Shown: positions 37,395 to 49,546, counted from the first letter of the stretch. The stretch is DNA of 64,000 nucleotides from Lepas anatifera (GCA_034440635.1 JAOTON010001525.1:366001-430000), one strand, 5' to 3'. Translations and numbers: made by a program. The notes: generated from the sequence alone by a model not told the origin.

Positions 37395-39023
37395 CTATTT
37401 CCAGTATGGGCCTCCTGGCCCATAGGTTTTCTTTGGGGGCCCAGAGGGCGCCCCACTTTGCCTGGGTCGAGACGATGCTCCAGGCCTAGATGTCCCTATT
37501 GATGCTGCTCGGGCTTTAGAAGGTTGTGGCTGGCCTGGAGGAGTCCCGGATGCCACACGTTTGGTGGGAGATCTTCCCCTAGAGCTATCCTCCCTCCGTG
37601 ACCCCTCAAACTGCCTCCTGACAGCCGCAACCGACGTCGGCGGCGGTGGGGGAGGCGGAGGGGGCTGATTATCGGACAGAGGAGAAAAGGCAGGAGTAGA
37701 GGTAGAGGGCTCACCGTCAACAGAGATTTCAACGGGGGGCTGGACTGGGGACGGCAGTTGTCGTCGCTTCCCACCCTTGCCCACCGTCGTCCAACCCTCG
37801 GTCGCTTGAGGGGGTCAGGCTCCGGTGCCACCAAGGGCACCCTTTGCCTCGGAGTGGCGGGAATCTCAGACGGGGTGTTGGGGGCAGGAGTGGTCCCCTG
37901 CTCCCCGCCCCCACCCCAGCCGGGGCCACAGGCGGCGGGGGAGGGTGGGAGGGATGGGTGGAGGAGGTGCCGCCTCCGGCTGCGATGTCGGGGCGGCGGG
38001 CTGGCCAGAGATGACCAGCCCCATCCTCCCTGCCAGGCGGATAAAGTCCGCCAGGGTCAGGGAACGGATGACCTCCTCCGGGGTCATCCGCGGTGTCGCT
38101 GGCGTCCTTGAGGGCGCCGCTACGGCGGTCGCTATTCCGCCCACTGTCTCTGCATATGATCTCTGAGGGTAGGAGGTCTCATAGGCTTCCCTCGCAGCCC
38201 TAAATGGAATACGTTTCGCGACCATGATAGAAAGAATCTCCTTTTCTGTCTTCATACGTGGGCAGTTTTTATCATTTGCAGAGTGTGATCCTTTACAGTT
38301 TATGCAGTGAAGTGCTCGTGCGTCACAGTCCCTTCCGTCATGCTTGTTTGATCCACATCGCTCACACACTTTCTCTCCCTTACAAAATCTGGCTGTATGA
38401 CCATAGCGTTGGCAGGAAAAGCACCGCATCGGGTTGGGAACATAGGGCCTGACCCGAATCTTCACATATCCGACATTCACGTCCGCCGGCAAATCTACAC
38501 TATCAAAGGTCAGTATCACAGTGTCAGTCTCCTCGAGAATCCCTCCTACTTTTCGCCGCACTCTCCTCGCCTCCACTACACCGCTCTCCATGAGTCCATC
38601 AACTATCTCCTCATCCGGAACCCCTTTCAGATCAAAACATGTAATGACACCCTTCGAAAAATTTTTTGTCTTGTGTGGTACAATCGTGACTTTCACCTTT
38701 ACTACTTTCCTCTGCTCCGCTTCTCGCTTCGTGTATCGCAGTTCTGTCGTTTCGAGTGCACGCTGTGCATCTGCTGGGCTACTGAGCTCCACCTCCAGGA
38801 CGCCGTCCCGAAGGCAGCTGCACCTCATCACCTTGCCAAGTCGGTCACATGCCTCCTTGCGTTGAAACGGCGAAAGTGATGATAGGGGGCTGTCTACACC
38901 CCGAATCATTACAACACGCGGGCGGGAGGGCTTTAAAGTGGCCCTTTGAGAGCCGGCAGTTTCGTTCCCACCACCCTGAAGAGGGGAGGGGAGGGAGGGG
39001 TTTGCGGTGTTGAGTGTATCCAT
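37395..39023 (-). CDS. ORF1 gag-like nucleic-acid-binding protein (internally frameshifted)
   Basis: ATG at 39023 opens a frame of 385 codons. After a low-complexity N-terminus comes an RRM-like region (about 36-195) and three zinc knuckles: CFSC...H...C (201-214), CERC...H...C (220-233) and CINC...H...C (240-254). Such proteins coat the retrotransposon RNA. The frame ends at 37866, but the same frame reopens after about 37800 (GKGGKRRQLPSP, then a run of nine prolines) to a stop at 37395, and the neighbouring frame bridges the gap with TPAPNTPSEIPATPRQRV. The likeliest reading is a protein of about 540 residues interrupted by two compensating indels, one in the C-rich stretch near 37930 and one near 37795. 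The stop lies 17 bases before the ORF2 frame opens. Confidence 0.88.
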
Positions 39024-40149
39024 GAAAAGTTCTTAAATTCAACCAGCCACGTGCGCCCCCTTCCGACGAGGGTGCTACGAGGCGAGACGACGCACGGACT
39101 GGCTATACGGGGGAGACGCCGCCGTTACAGAGGGAGGAGAGACTCACCAAACCCCCCTGCCCCGACGACGGTCCCCCCTTGCACCTAGCCTAGACAACCC
39201 CGGGCGGGGCCCGGACACCCCACCCTCCCCGGGTGAAGTTGGGACCTCACCCAAGGAGGGAGGGGCAGCCGAGCCCCACCAAAGGCCGACAGACTTTTAC
39301 AATGCTGCTACTCTTGTCGATGCCCTCAAGAGTTCCCCGCCCTTGCGGAAATCCAGACCAAAGTAGAGTGTTGCTAGAGGACGACGAACGAACACAGCGC
39401 CTCCCTCAGCTCAGCTACCAGGACTCCTTCATCCCGGGGTACGGGTCGGTGCGCAGCTCACCTTAAAAAGACAGGCGCCCTCGCACGGCCTCATCGGAGC
39501 AAGCGACTACCACCTGCTCGTCACAACTGATTCCCGGCTGGTCCGAGAGAAGCGAGCCCCCCGGCCCGCAGGGCCGGCGAATGGAGGGATCCAATCGCCA
39601 GTCACACGAGCCGGAGGCCCACATACACCCAGACCATCCAGGAATCATAGGCACGTGCAAGGACGCCCATGATACTGGGATAATGTGGGTAACTGGGAAG
39701 TTATGAGTTGGAAAAGGAGGAGGGTCGGTCTGCGCTGTCCAGCCCAGACGCGCGCCGCACGCGACCGAGGTGTCCACACTCAAGACGAGCCAGAGTGCAC
39801 ACACCCCCGCCACCCGCGGAGACACGCCGGGCCAGACAACGCAGACAGTGGGCAGGAGAGGTGTTTAGGAGTGGACAGAAAGGATACGGGTGGAAAGACA
39901 TGGAGAGATAAGGAAATAAGGAAAGAAGAGGAAAAGGAACAAGGAGTTGGTGGGATTTGAATTTAGGAAGGCCAAGAAAGGATGAGGATGGCAGTTTCGA
40001 TTTGGCCTCTCGCCCGAAGACGAGGGGCGAAACCCATCCTGCCAACTGGGGTCGCGGGTGTCGTCACATCCCGTGCCCAATTATCCATGTGCCGGACCAG
40101 TCAGCAGGTGCCAACAAGTCCAGCAGATGAAAATCGGTCCCCTGCGGGG
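39024..40149 (-). promoter_or_regulatory. 5' UTR, presumed internal promoter region, of the I-like element
   Basis: The element begins, on minus, at 40149 next to the target duplication with CCCCGCAGGGGACCG. The 1.1 kb leader is GC-rich, with a purine-rich patch at 39890-39960. Elements of this class usually carry an internal pol II promoter at the 5' end; no specific motif is proven here. Open frames on the plus strand are composition effects. Confidence 0.6.
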
Positions 40150-40163
40150 TAAGTCGAGTTCGA
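40150..40163. repeat. Target-site duplication of the I-like element (5' side)
   Basis: TAAGTCGAGTTCGA, identical to 33171-33184. Confidence 0.9.
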
Positions 40164-42525
40164 GAGGGAGGCCATATTACCGACTTTTCAAATTGTTCGC
40201 TCAGAGCCTGCTCATGCCCCCTCCCCTGGGTGTCCAAATTGTATAATCGAGAGGTTAGATTATAAAACAACGCATAGAAAACACCCTAAATAGCTAATCA
40301 TATTGGCGTTTATTAGCCAGGGGACCACGTCCTGTCTGGATTATCCCCAGAACTGAAATATGATTTGGCGTGGGCAAAGCTGAACGTGTGCATGTATTCT
40401 TACTTTCCATCCAGGACAATTCAATAAGACAAATGTGCCGAGTTTATCATGAAGTTTTCATGACAGGAATGCTGATTTTGATCTCATATGATGGTTGTCC
40501 AGTGTGCAAAGTATGGCATTTTCGACGAGAACTCGTTGGTGCGAGTGCCCTTGGAGACAGGAGCGAGTGGTGCGAATTTTACCAACCTGGTGCGAATTTG
40601 TGAGACTGGTGCGAGTAAGGTGGCACTGAAAACCAAACAAATAATGGCTATATGGTTATAAAGATACAGGAGGGGACTTTATGAAAAGTCCTCAACTAAC
40701 TAACTAATAAGAGAGGTAGCATTGCATCTTGTGGGTAGGAATGGGTGCGTTTTTTCTCCCTGGTATAGGGAAGATTGGTGCGAATTTTTGGTGGCTGGCG
40801 GTGCGAGAATTTTAGATGGCTGGTGCGACTCGTCTGGACTGCTGCCATACTTTGCAGACTTGATGGGTGTTTAATTATCAACATTTATCAAATGAACTCC
40901 TCTATGAAATTTGCCACTCCCATTAACTAATTGCAGACAATACAATAGGAAATACCTCAAGAAAGGCAATACAAACACGAATGTTGCACTACTTATTGCC
41001 AGAGAGAAAAAGATAAAGGTACAACCGAAAGTAGTCTACTTTGATCCACTTTTTAACAAATTACCAACCGAAGTTTAAACCAATGTTCATAAAAGAAAAA
41101 CTGCAATGTTAACTTCAGAATATTAAACAAGCATTAAACTCAGCAGTCAAGGCCTCAGATAACAATATATAGAGGTGGATGCAAGGAGTTGGGGCTAGGA
41201 GACTTAAGTTTTCCCCCAATACGTTGGAGCATCTATACAAAATGCATAGATGGAGGTTGTTTCCATGGTGATCTGGGGTGTTTGAGAATGTAAATATGTG
41301 TTTATACCTACATGATTATTTACCTGAAATGTATTCTCCATACTAGAAGTTTTAAAAAGAGTCAGCAACACAAAAATGCAAGAAATAATTATTTTAAATG
41401 CAATAAAGTGGAGAAAGAGAAAAAGTAAAAAAAGTACCTAAAAGTACGAGAAAGAGAAAGTGAAGACTCAGGATGAATTGAGCTTGTCAGAGAATGGAAC
41501 CAACAAACCACAAGCACCTCCAAAATTAACTTGATAATTGTAGGTAAGGTAAGGTAAATTACCTTACAAATCAGCAATTACAGCACCCAACATAATTTTT
41601 GTACCCTAGACAGCAATTACCTAAAATAAAATTGGCATGTGCCAGCAAAATGAACCTTGAAAGAATATCAGAGAATCTTTAGACAAAATACCAAACTAAT
41701 TGCAATATACCAAAATACCAAACTACTGTGCCTTGCCAGACTGGTCTGGTGCGCCTTGCCAGATCACTGCTTGTACTGATTGACCTTCTACGCAGCCCTC
41801 AGCTAAGCAACATACTGGCGAGCAGCATTAAGGCTGTTTGGCCTCACCATGGTATAGCTGAAAGCGATGTCTTCCTGAGGCTTGGATGGACAGCAGGAGA
41901 CTTATCTTCCAGCACTGCCATGAAGTCATTCACCAGGCTTAAATTTCAATTTCACTTCAACAGTGAGGGTCTGAAGTACCTTTCGAGCTTCGTTCTAAAT
42001 TGTTTTAAATATCAGAATATTTTAAACCCTCATTTTTAGATTGTTTTGTGGCAAGCTTAAATGAAAATGGGCAGATATTGGCAATACCCTCCATTATACT
42101 ACAACCCAACCACAGCCAGATACTGCCCGTAAAAAGGCGCCTGCATTAGCATTCTGATTCCACTGACTATAGGAAATACCAGTGCACACTGACCACAAGA
42201 AATTGGTTCCACGTTTTTTCTTTTGTCCTATAAACAAGGAGAGACAAGAAATAACTCTTGCCTTCTCTTAAAGCACCCACAAACTAAAGCAAACTCTTAC
42301 CTTATAAACAAACAAATAAACACACTACACAAACTGAAGTGACTTCGCCGCAGAAATAGAGATGTGTTCAATTACAGCCGACAGCACTACTGGCACATTA
42401 TGGTTGGTACTACTTATGGCATTGTTCCAATTGATTTCGTAGAAAATGGTTTTCAAAACAAATTGTTTACCTCCCAGAAACAGCCTGAAGATCCCCTACA
42501 CACAACGGTGGAAAAACGGATCGTG
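40164..42525. other. No gene recognised; weak GGTGCGAATTT repeats
   Basis: Between 40530 and 40830 the word GGTGCGA(A)TTT recurs about seven times at irregular spacing. The rest is AT-rich. The open frame at 41728-42039 resembles nothing I know. Confidence 0.45.
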
Positions 42526-42637
42526 GGGGAAATATTACCCACAATACATCTTGGTCCACCACTATCAGGGGAAATATTACCCAGAATGCATCTGGGTCTA
42601 CTGCGATCAGGGGAAATATTACCCACAATGCCTCACA
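42526..42637 (+). repeat. 42-bp tandem repeat, about 2.6 units
   Basis: GGGGAAATATTACCCA begins units at 42526, 42568 and 42610, with ATGCATCTGGGTCTAC-like sequence between. Period 42 keeps reading frames open, so the long frames across it are not evidence of a gene. Confidence 0.9.
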
Positions 42638-42809
42638 ACTTTGGAGTACCCGTCCTTTACTACCCTGGTTGGTAGCTGACGTTCACCCGGCTGAATGCCA
42701 GCCAGGAGTGCGGTGGGATGAAGTTGCAGAGCCTTTGCGTCACTGGACAGCTTATCTGCGCCTGACAACATCGGCTTTCCCGGTGCCAATGTTTCTGGCT
42801 GTGTGACTG

Positions 42810-43118
42810 TCAGGGTGCAGCAGCTACCTTTGCATATTCATCTGATGACACACGCTCACTAAACAGGCAGAGAACGACGTTTTCCCCTGTGAGATACCAC
42901 GGTTGGCGAATGATAGAGCGCTGTACGGCTTTCGCGGCGTCTGGTAGCTGCCCTGCATAGGTCTCCATGTCCTGGAACAGCCTAAGGTCAAGCCGTGGAG
43001 CTCCCGCAGCCAGTGGGTCCTGCAAGAAATATGAGCCATAAAAGATGGCGATTAGCTCTGTCCTCTGGTTGACTTGAAGGTGCTGAGCGGGGGCCATGGA
43101 GATCTTGTCGAAGAACAT
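42810..43118 (-). pseudogene. Fragment of a conserved invertebrate protein of unknown function
   Basis: The minus-strand frame includes IFYGSYFLQDPLAAGAPRLD, LFQDMETYAG and RQPWYLTGENVVLCLFSERV. The pattern (FxxxLAAxAPRxDLxLxxDM...WYLTxExVVLxLF) is one I recall from conserved hypothetical proteins of invertebrates, probably mobile-element related; this is memory only. Similarity ends at EYAK followed by GTAGCT, which could be a splice donor. There is no full-length gene around it. The other protein fragment (3470-4026) is on the same strand, downstream, but I cannot show that they belong together. Confidence 0.45.
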
Positions 43119-45899
43119 CGTAAGAAAACAACAGTAAAGAACAGCGTGAACAAACAGTAGTTATCTGATTCGAGGACCAAGTACCTGGTATTGATTCACG
43201 AAGAAAGTGAAGCCTTCTTGCGAAGAAGGATTATTATCAGCCCTCATGCTCATCGGCAGGTTCTCTAAGAACTCATGACTGTTAGCACCAATATTATAAC
43301 CGACTGCCACGTTAAAGCGTTCATTGAGCTGCCGCTGAAATCAAGTTCTTTTTCGATTCCGATTTGGGTATTGTTTGACCCAGCGTATCCATGACACTAT
43401 TTTGACAGCTGCTGTAAACAGTACTGCAGAGTACTCGAACCACGACCCATAATACTCGGACCTCTAAAGCGATCTGCCCAGCTAGATAATGATTCGTTAC
43501 AGTAGGCTCTTGTATGCGGAGGGCTCGATACCTTTCGAGGATTTAGCGCTTGATCGGTAGCTGATTGGCTGCCAGTTGGTGAAGGTATTTTGTAGCCATG
43601 ACATGTATTTAGCGCGCACGCACCACACACACACACACACACACATAAGTATGGTTAAAACGCACAACAGGAGATCAGCGTTTAAGTCCAGCGGCAGGCG
43701 CCGCACGAAACTCGTTAGATCAAACATGAGCACAGGCCGAGTAAAGTAACAAAGGGAAAGTGACGGGAAGAAGGTAAAGGAAGTGTAAAGAGATGTGAGG
43801 TACCGATGAGACAGTGAGACGGTGAGAGAGACGCAATACCGTGTCGGGCTGCGAGACCAGAGAAAACCAGCTCGGGCGGCGAAGCGAGCAACGCGGCGGC
43901 GACGGGTCCGTAGCGGCGGGGTGTGGGGGGGGACGCAGGCGAGCTCGCCGGGATGCCACGGGGCACGCGTTCGCGCAAAGCAGCGGATTTAAGATTCCGA
44001 CGCGGCCGGCCCGCGGGGACGCGGGAGCAGGTCGGTAGCGGCGCGGCGGACGTTGTTCGAGTACCGGGACCGGAGGAATGAGGAGAAACAAGAACAAGGA
44101 TAATCAGGCTTAAGACATACTGGAACATATCAATATCAAAAGCACACGGGTTATGGCTGAGTTGAGTTGGGAACAATCAGTACAACAGAATGAGACAAGT
44201 TCTATTTTTTCCCCAATAAAGAACTGCACAGACGGCCAAAAGAGAAGGAAGAGAATAGAACAGATATTTTCGTTACAGTGCCATCTTGTATGGACAACAG
44301 TAATATCATGTCGGAGTGTTGTATGAACATTTGTGTTGGTAACAAACATTAGGTCTCAGACGGTACACTGATTTTGCGCGGTTAAATAAGTGGCCAGGAA
44401 ATCTCTGCGGCCTGTCAGCTGACTCCAGGTTAACACATTAACAACCAGCGCCACCTATACTCCAACAGCCATTCGCAGTCGCGGGTGGCGCCGCCAAAGG
44501 TCGAAACTAGCGCCACCACGAACAGGCCCAGACAGTCGCCCCCCACGCACCTGAACGCAGATAGTGAGTAGCATCACAGACAGGTAGTCCCGCACTGCCA
44601 CTGCCACGTCATGATAATGACGTGACTGGATCAAACATCAGTGTAGAGCATGCATATGGACAATACAGATCCTAGCAAAAAACCATCGCTGAAGGCAAGT
44701 TATGAGCGACAACAAATTTTGTAGACAGTCGAGTTGTTCCTCAGAGGCGAGTGGGTTGTAGGCAGGGGAATGTCGTCCCCATTTCACTTCCTATGCATCT
44801 GCACATTGCTCAGAGCGGGTGCTCCAAAAGATTTCAGCATCGGCCCACGATTGTTATTTATCCCTGAAAATTATCGCACGTGACAAAAATGTAGCTCAAT
44901 GTTAATATCTCCAACCCCGTCAGTTGACTGGTGATACCATAGTCGCCGTTCATATACATTAGACAGGTAACAACTAATTCGATCAGGCAGCAGATGGCTA
45001 GTTTTAGAACTATACACGAGCACTGGCGTTGTCGACACAGGATAGGCACGTGTTGATATGAGATGATATCACAGACATGGCCAGGACAACTGAGGTGCAG
45101 GGGATTATCCCAACAACATCAACCCACAGAGGAGACGATTGTGCTCGTTCCTTATACAGGGATGTCGTGGGAAATCACTATTGTTACCATATGCGTGATT
45201 TAAGGCAAGTGGAGTGTTGTCCCCGACGATCCTGTCGCACGACCATAGTACGAGGGTGCCCAAAAGAAAACGATTTTCGTTGCAGTCCCGAACTGAGTGA
45301 CGTTTTATCCGTTGAAGTAGCGACGGAGGGTCGGGGGCGTCATTCAAGCTTCCAGATGACTGCAGTCGCGGAGCCGGTCCCCCACGCCGCCCGCGCGGCA
45401 GAGACGCAGCCGCGCACCGCCGGGCCCATGCCGCTATCAGCACGGCCTGAAGCGGGCCCGGCCGGAGTCATGCGGCTCCAGCGCCAGGCCGATCATGGTA
45501 TTTACCAACAAAGTCATCTCATCGTTTCGATTGGTCCCTGGAGCACTTTAGAGGCCAACCCACATGTGTTTCGGTCGCTCACTTGTCTCTTTTCACCCTT
45601 GGATCTTTTCTTCGAATATGCTGAAGGCATCGTACAATTGGCTTCAGGCAGACCGTTTCAACATTAAGTGCAAATTACTCATGACACAACAATTCTGTAA
45701 AAGAACAAAAACACGGTACATTTATTCTAACGGTCACAGCTGTACCACGCACTAATATCCATAGTGGTGCCGTAAATGGCTTTGTTTCCCAAAATCAGGC
45801 GAAATACAACCTACAATTTTTTCCTAAAAATTATGAACGGTTGAGTTCTTTTGTCTGAGCGTAAATGTTGTCCTAAGTTCTTGGATTTTAATGGACTAA
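43119..45899. other. No gene recognised; (CA)n tract and CpG-rich patches
   Basis: A (CA)n run lies at 43622-43645. Two CpG-rich blocks, 43850-44060 and 45350-45485, stand out from the AT-rich surroundings and could be promoter-type islands or 5' UTR relics of retrotransposons. Long frames there (43715-44176, 45077-45667) run on several frames and look compositional. Confidence 0.4.
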
Positions 45900-46340
45900 G
45901 TGAATAAAGTGAGACATTCCCATTCGTGCGATGAGTGCAAAATTTCTATGCCACTGGTGGATGCAAGGAAAACCAATCCAGCTGTCATTAAAAGTGATCA
46001 CATTCTTCTCACTCTGGCCGATTTTGGTCCATTTTCTTAAAAAGACACTATGTTTTCCCACATTTTCCCGGTTTGCCCCCAAAATAAGTTTATTAGATCC
46101 TCCTCTGGCCAATGATCACGCAATTCGGAAATCCTTAGCTCTATTAAAAGACGATGAAGTAGTTTTACATGAATTTATATGAGGGAAAGATGTTTTCTTC
46201 AAGGGATCGAATCCAAATTTTGCATGCTCATTATTAACTCAAAGGAGAATGCGGTGTCAACCGGCAAGCTTGCAAAGACGAAAAGGTGGTACTTTGGGAC
46301 ACTCTAATGGATAGTGGTGCATGTATTCCAAATACTGAAG
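45900..46340 (-). repeat. Diverged repeat shared with 31370-31900
   Basis: Read on minus, GCCGGTTGACACCGC, TTAATAATGAGCATGC, TTTCCGAATTGCGTGATC and GGCCAGAGGAGGATC follow in the same order as in 31480-31750. The MITE-like segment runs to CATCCACCAGTGG near 45950. Confidence 0.65.
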
Positions 46341-47197
46341 TGAATTATTGGTGGTGTTGGTTTTCGGTCCTGACGTTCGGAATGGAAACCGTTCTTCCAC
46401 AGCAACCTATTTCCTCAGATACCGTAGCAGACCGAATGACCTTACATCAGGGGTGATTTGTAGTAAAATAGATAATTCATTTGAAAAAAACGTAATTTAC
46501 GTATGCTGCGCAACGCCTCATACACAATGCAAGAAGCTTCAGTTGTGTCCAGGTTATTCGATAACGTAGCAGGTAGGTACTGTGCGGTCTGCTTAACACC
46601 TGGGGAGGGGGGATATTGGGGGGGAACTTGACGACGCACCCATGATTGAAGTCTTACTGAGTGGCAAACGTCCTTTTTTGACGAGGCTCCGGGAATCTCA
46701 TTGCACCTTTCAAGGCGAGCATTCACCGCCATCATTGACTGGGCAGCCAATGCTCGCGGCTATGGGCCTGTACTGGAGTAGGCCGCGCAAAGGCCGACCC
46801 CCCCCCGCCCAGCTGCGTACATGGACGTCGGAGCGCGTGCCCAGAACTCCAATTGGATGATCCAGCGTCAGAAGGAAGTTGAGGACATTACCGACATGCG
46901 GAGATGACAGCACTTCTGTGCCGCCGAGTGGCTGAACTGCCTCGGAAGTCTGAGCCGCTGACCAGACGCTGATCAATGCCAGCCTCCGCCGCCGCCGCTG
47001 GCATTTAGGGTGGACACGCAGCTGCACGGACATGCGACCTCTAGCCTGCACCTGGGGAAGTCGCAGAATTAAATGGCGTACGGGTTTCCGTGATTTTACA
47101 CAAGGCCTTCCGTATTGTGTTATGGATGAAGAATTTGGTTTACCTAATTAGCCACCGGGAACCAAAACTTATCCAGTGCACGGCTCAAGTAGGTAAG
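46341..47197. other. No gene recognised
   Basis: Open frames near 46442-47051 overlap on both strands. I see no domain or shared repeat. Confidence 0.4.
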
Positions 47198-47199
47198 TA

Positions 47200-48133
47200 G
47201 GGGAGACCGGGGCAAAACGGACACCCTAAGTGTTTTTCGAACATAGCAAGCTCAATAGCGGGCTGAAAATTTTAAGCTATACACCCTGACGTAGCCTAAT
47301 GCATTGTTTCTCTAATGTAAGAGTATCAACTTGAAAAATTAATTAGGAAAAACATGGCAGTAAAATATATCAGCTAATGTTTTTTGTCCGTTTTGCCCCA
47401 ACCCTGGGGCAAAATGGTTTTCAGGAAGGGGCAAAACGGACAGTATGACCTGCTGTCATTATACTTTGCTTGAACACCCCCAAAGATATATAAATCCACA
47501 TCCCTGGAAGCATAGGTAATATGGCGAAAAATATCATGTTTTCGTTAAAGCGTCAACATCTTTTAAATCAGTTAAAATTTTAACTTGCTCTCATTTTGGC
47601 ACAAGACTACCACCCACCCTGGACTCGCCCCTGCCTTGTTTTCTCACTGTTTCTGTGACCTTACTACAATAACAACCTACATAACAAATTATCTTAAGTG
47701 ATTGGGGTAAACCGGACCATCAGATCATTTGACACCATTGGTCCATTTTGCCCCGTCCGTTTTGCCCCACAGATACTCCGATTCAAGTTTTTACGTGTCG
47801 GAAAAAATAGCATGCTTTGAGATTTGAAATTACCCTTACCCTAAGCCTACCTTGCCACTTATTCATACATATCACCATGAGAACTGAACTCAGTTTTTTC
47901 ACTCGAAAAAACGAAGATTTAAAACTTGTAAATATCATAATACTTACAGGAAAATCCTCTCCAGCCAGCTCGCGACGAAATGATGCCACTAACTGACGAT
48001 ATACACGCTATTTTCTGACGTCCTTTGTCTAAAGCAGTAGTACATCCTCTAAAATCTAGGTATAAACACCAGCAACATACCGAAACAGCTAAAATCCGTT
48101 TTGACCCAAAGTCCGTTTTGCCCTGGTCTCCCC
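47200..48133. mobile_element. TA-flanked element with repeated CAAAACGGAC word (T1)
   Basis: The terminal repeat GGGGAGACCGGGGCAAAACG (from 47200) continues with GAC and matches the complement of the right end (to 48133) at 22 of 23 positions. TA flanks it at 47198-47199 and 48134-48135. CAAAACGGAC or its complement occurs at 47213-47222, 47386-47395, 47432-47441, 47755-47764 and 48111-48120, so the terminal word is repeated inside. Length 934 bp, no transposase frame. It belongs to a TA-duplicating class; I cannot fix the superfamily. Confidence 0.87.
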
Positions 48134-48447
48134 TACAGTGAACATATATGCATATCTATTTGCCTAAAAAATAAAAAAGCATAAAGCTTAAAAGCCACTT
48201 TGTTGATGTCTCTGCGTATTTTGTCAACATATGTCTAAATCTGAGTACATGCTGTGAAACCAGACTTTGAAAATGGTAGTAAAACCATAAAGCCAATGGC
48301 AGTAAAGCCATTACATTATTTTGTGCCCGATAATCTGTTTTGCCATTGAGTCAAGACTAGGAGCCAGTAAGCCTAATTGGCTGAGCCGATCAAGCACACA
48401 TCGAAACCCAGGAGCACGCGATACGTCATATCCTTTTTACGATATTT

Positions 48448-49475
48448 TTAACCCGCGCCCCACTGGGGGCCCGGCGCCACCTTCACCCCACCGGGGGAGG
48501 CATCGATGGTCCCCTCTAACTCCGAAAATATGGGGGTTAGCAAAAATCTGCAAAGTGCATTAGAAGGCTTGCGTGAATTCAGTAAGAAATTAATTGGCAT
48601 GTTTAAGCCCTCAGATCAATGGTTTGACCTCCAGAGGTCAAGTTAGGTCAAGATAGGCTATTTTTACTCAAATATGCAATGCTTAAGCAAACTGGACATA
48701 ACTCTTATAATCTTAGAGCTATTGAGATCTGGTAAAAACGTTTTATAAGAAAATGCCAGACCATTTTCCGCTCTGTGGAACGTAATGACCTCCCGCCAGT
48801 GGTTTGACCTCCAGAGGTCACCTCTTGATCTCATATGACCTGAGTTCACTTAAGGTCAGAAAGAGACCTTGCCGTATAACAAATTAAGGCCAGGGACGAG
48901 GAATACACGATGATGTTTTATTCAGCGCTCTAGCTTAAATGGGTCAAAATTTATTGCCGAAATACTGTTTTTGACTCCTGGTGACCTTGGATGACCTTGG
49001 AGAGGTCAAAAGGCAAATATAGCCCCTGGGATCCGTGAAAGGGTGTACAAGAACGCTTTTCTGAGTAAGCTGAGCATTTGCAATCGTTTTTGTGACTTAG
49101 ATCATAAGAAAGCTTTTCCCCATGCTTTTTCAATTGGAGAGGTCACTTGGTGCCCTGACCTCAGGTCCACGAAATCGAAAAATCCCGGATATAAATCTTG
49201 TAGACCCTGGAGGGGTCATGAAGTGTAGGAAGTTTCAAATCGATCGACTTAGAAATGTAGCTCTTATAGAGCTCAAAATTTGAAGTGAGGTGACCTTGGT
49301 TGACCTCATCTGGTGACCTGACCTTGGGTGACCCGAGGTAAAAAATTTCAGGAATGGTGAGAAAATTATGGGGTGAGAGGTAGAGTCCTCAACCGCGGTG
49401 CTACGCCATGTCGTTTTTCTGATATCTCTAAAAAACCTTAGGGGGCATTGATGCCCCCGGTGGGGCGAGGGTTAA
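48448..49475 (-). mobile_element. TTAA-flanked AGGTCA-rich element (copy B)
   Basis: TTAA lies at 48448-48451 and 49472-49475 (1028 bp). The left end is the double-word end: CGCCCCACTGGGGG, then GGCGCCACCTTC, then ACCCCACCGGGGG. The right end is the single-word end with CCGGTGGGGCGAGGG. The interior aligns in reverse with copy A at 53922-54956. AGGTCA/TGACCT words are dense. No coding frame. Confidence 0.9.
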
Positions 49476-49546
49476 TAATGTTTTATAGCGTTGTTTTATG
49501 TTTAGGCAATGCTTATGTTATGGCATGGTTTGTTTTAGGTTTGGTG

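Larger units (their letters stand above)
33185..40149 (-). mobile_element. Full-length I-like non-LTR retrotransposon
   Basis: This 6965-bp unit lies between perfect 14-bp duplications and contains, in minus-strand order, a GC-rich 5' UTR, ORF1 with zinc knuckles, ORF2 with endonuclease, reverse transcriptase and RNase H, a 3' UTR and a short (AATC)n tail (AATAATCAATCAATC). The order and the RNase H domain place it in the I/Jockey superfamily, nearest the I clade. A complete copy with a perfect target duplication suggests fairly recent insertion; the frameshifts in ORF1 and at the end of ORF2 suggest this copy is no longer active, or that the sequence has indel errors in homopolymers. Confidence 0.93.

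Noticed and set aside
37758..38166. Plus-strand open frames opposite ORF1 of the I-like element
   Set aside because: They are shadows of the minus-strand gag-like coding sequence, which carries zinc knuckles and fits the element's order.
42364..42679. Protein with repeated GEILP units
   Set aside because: The frame is kept open by a 42-bp tandem repeat whose period is a multiple of three; no other support.
43715..44176. Arg/Pro-rich protein on minus
   Set aside because: Several frames are open at once because of GC composition; no domain or start context supports a gene.
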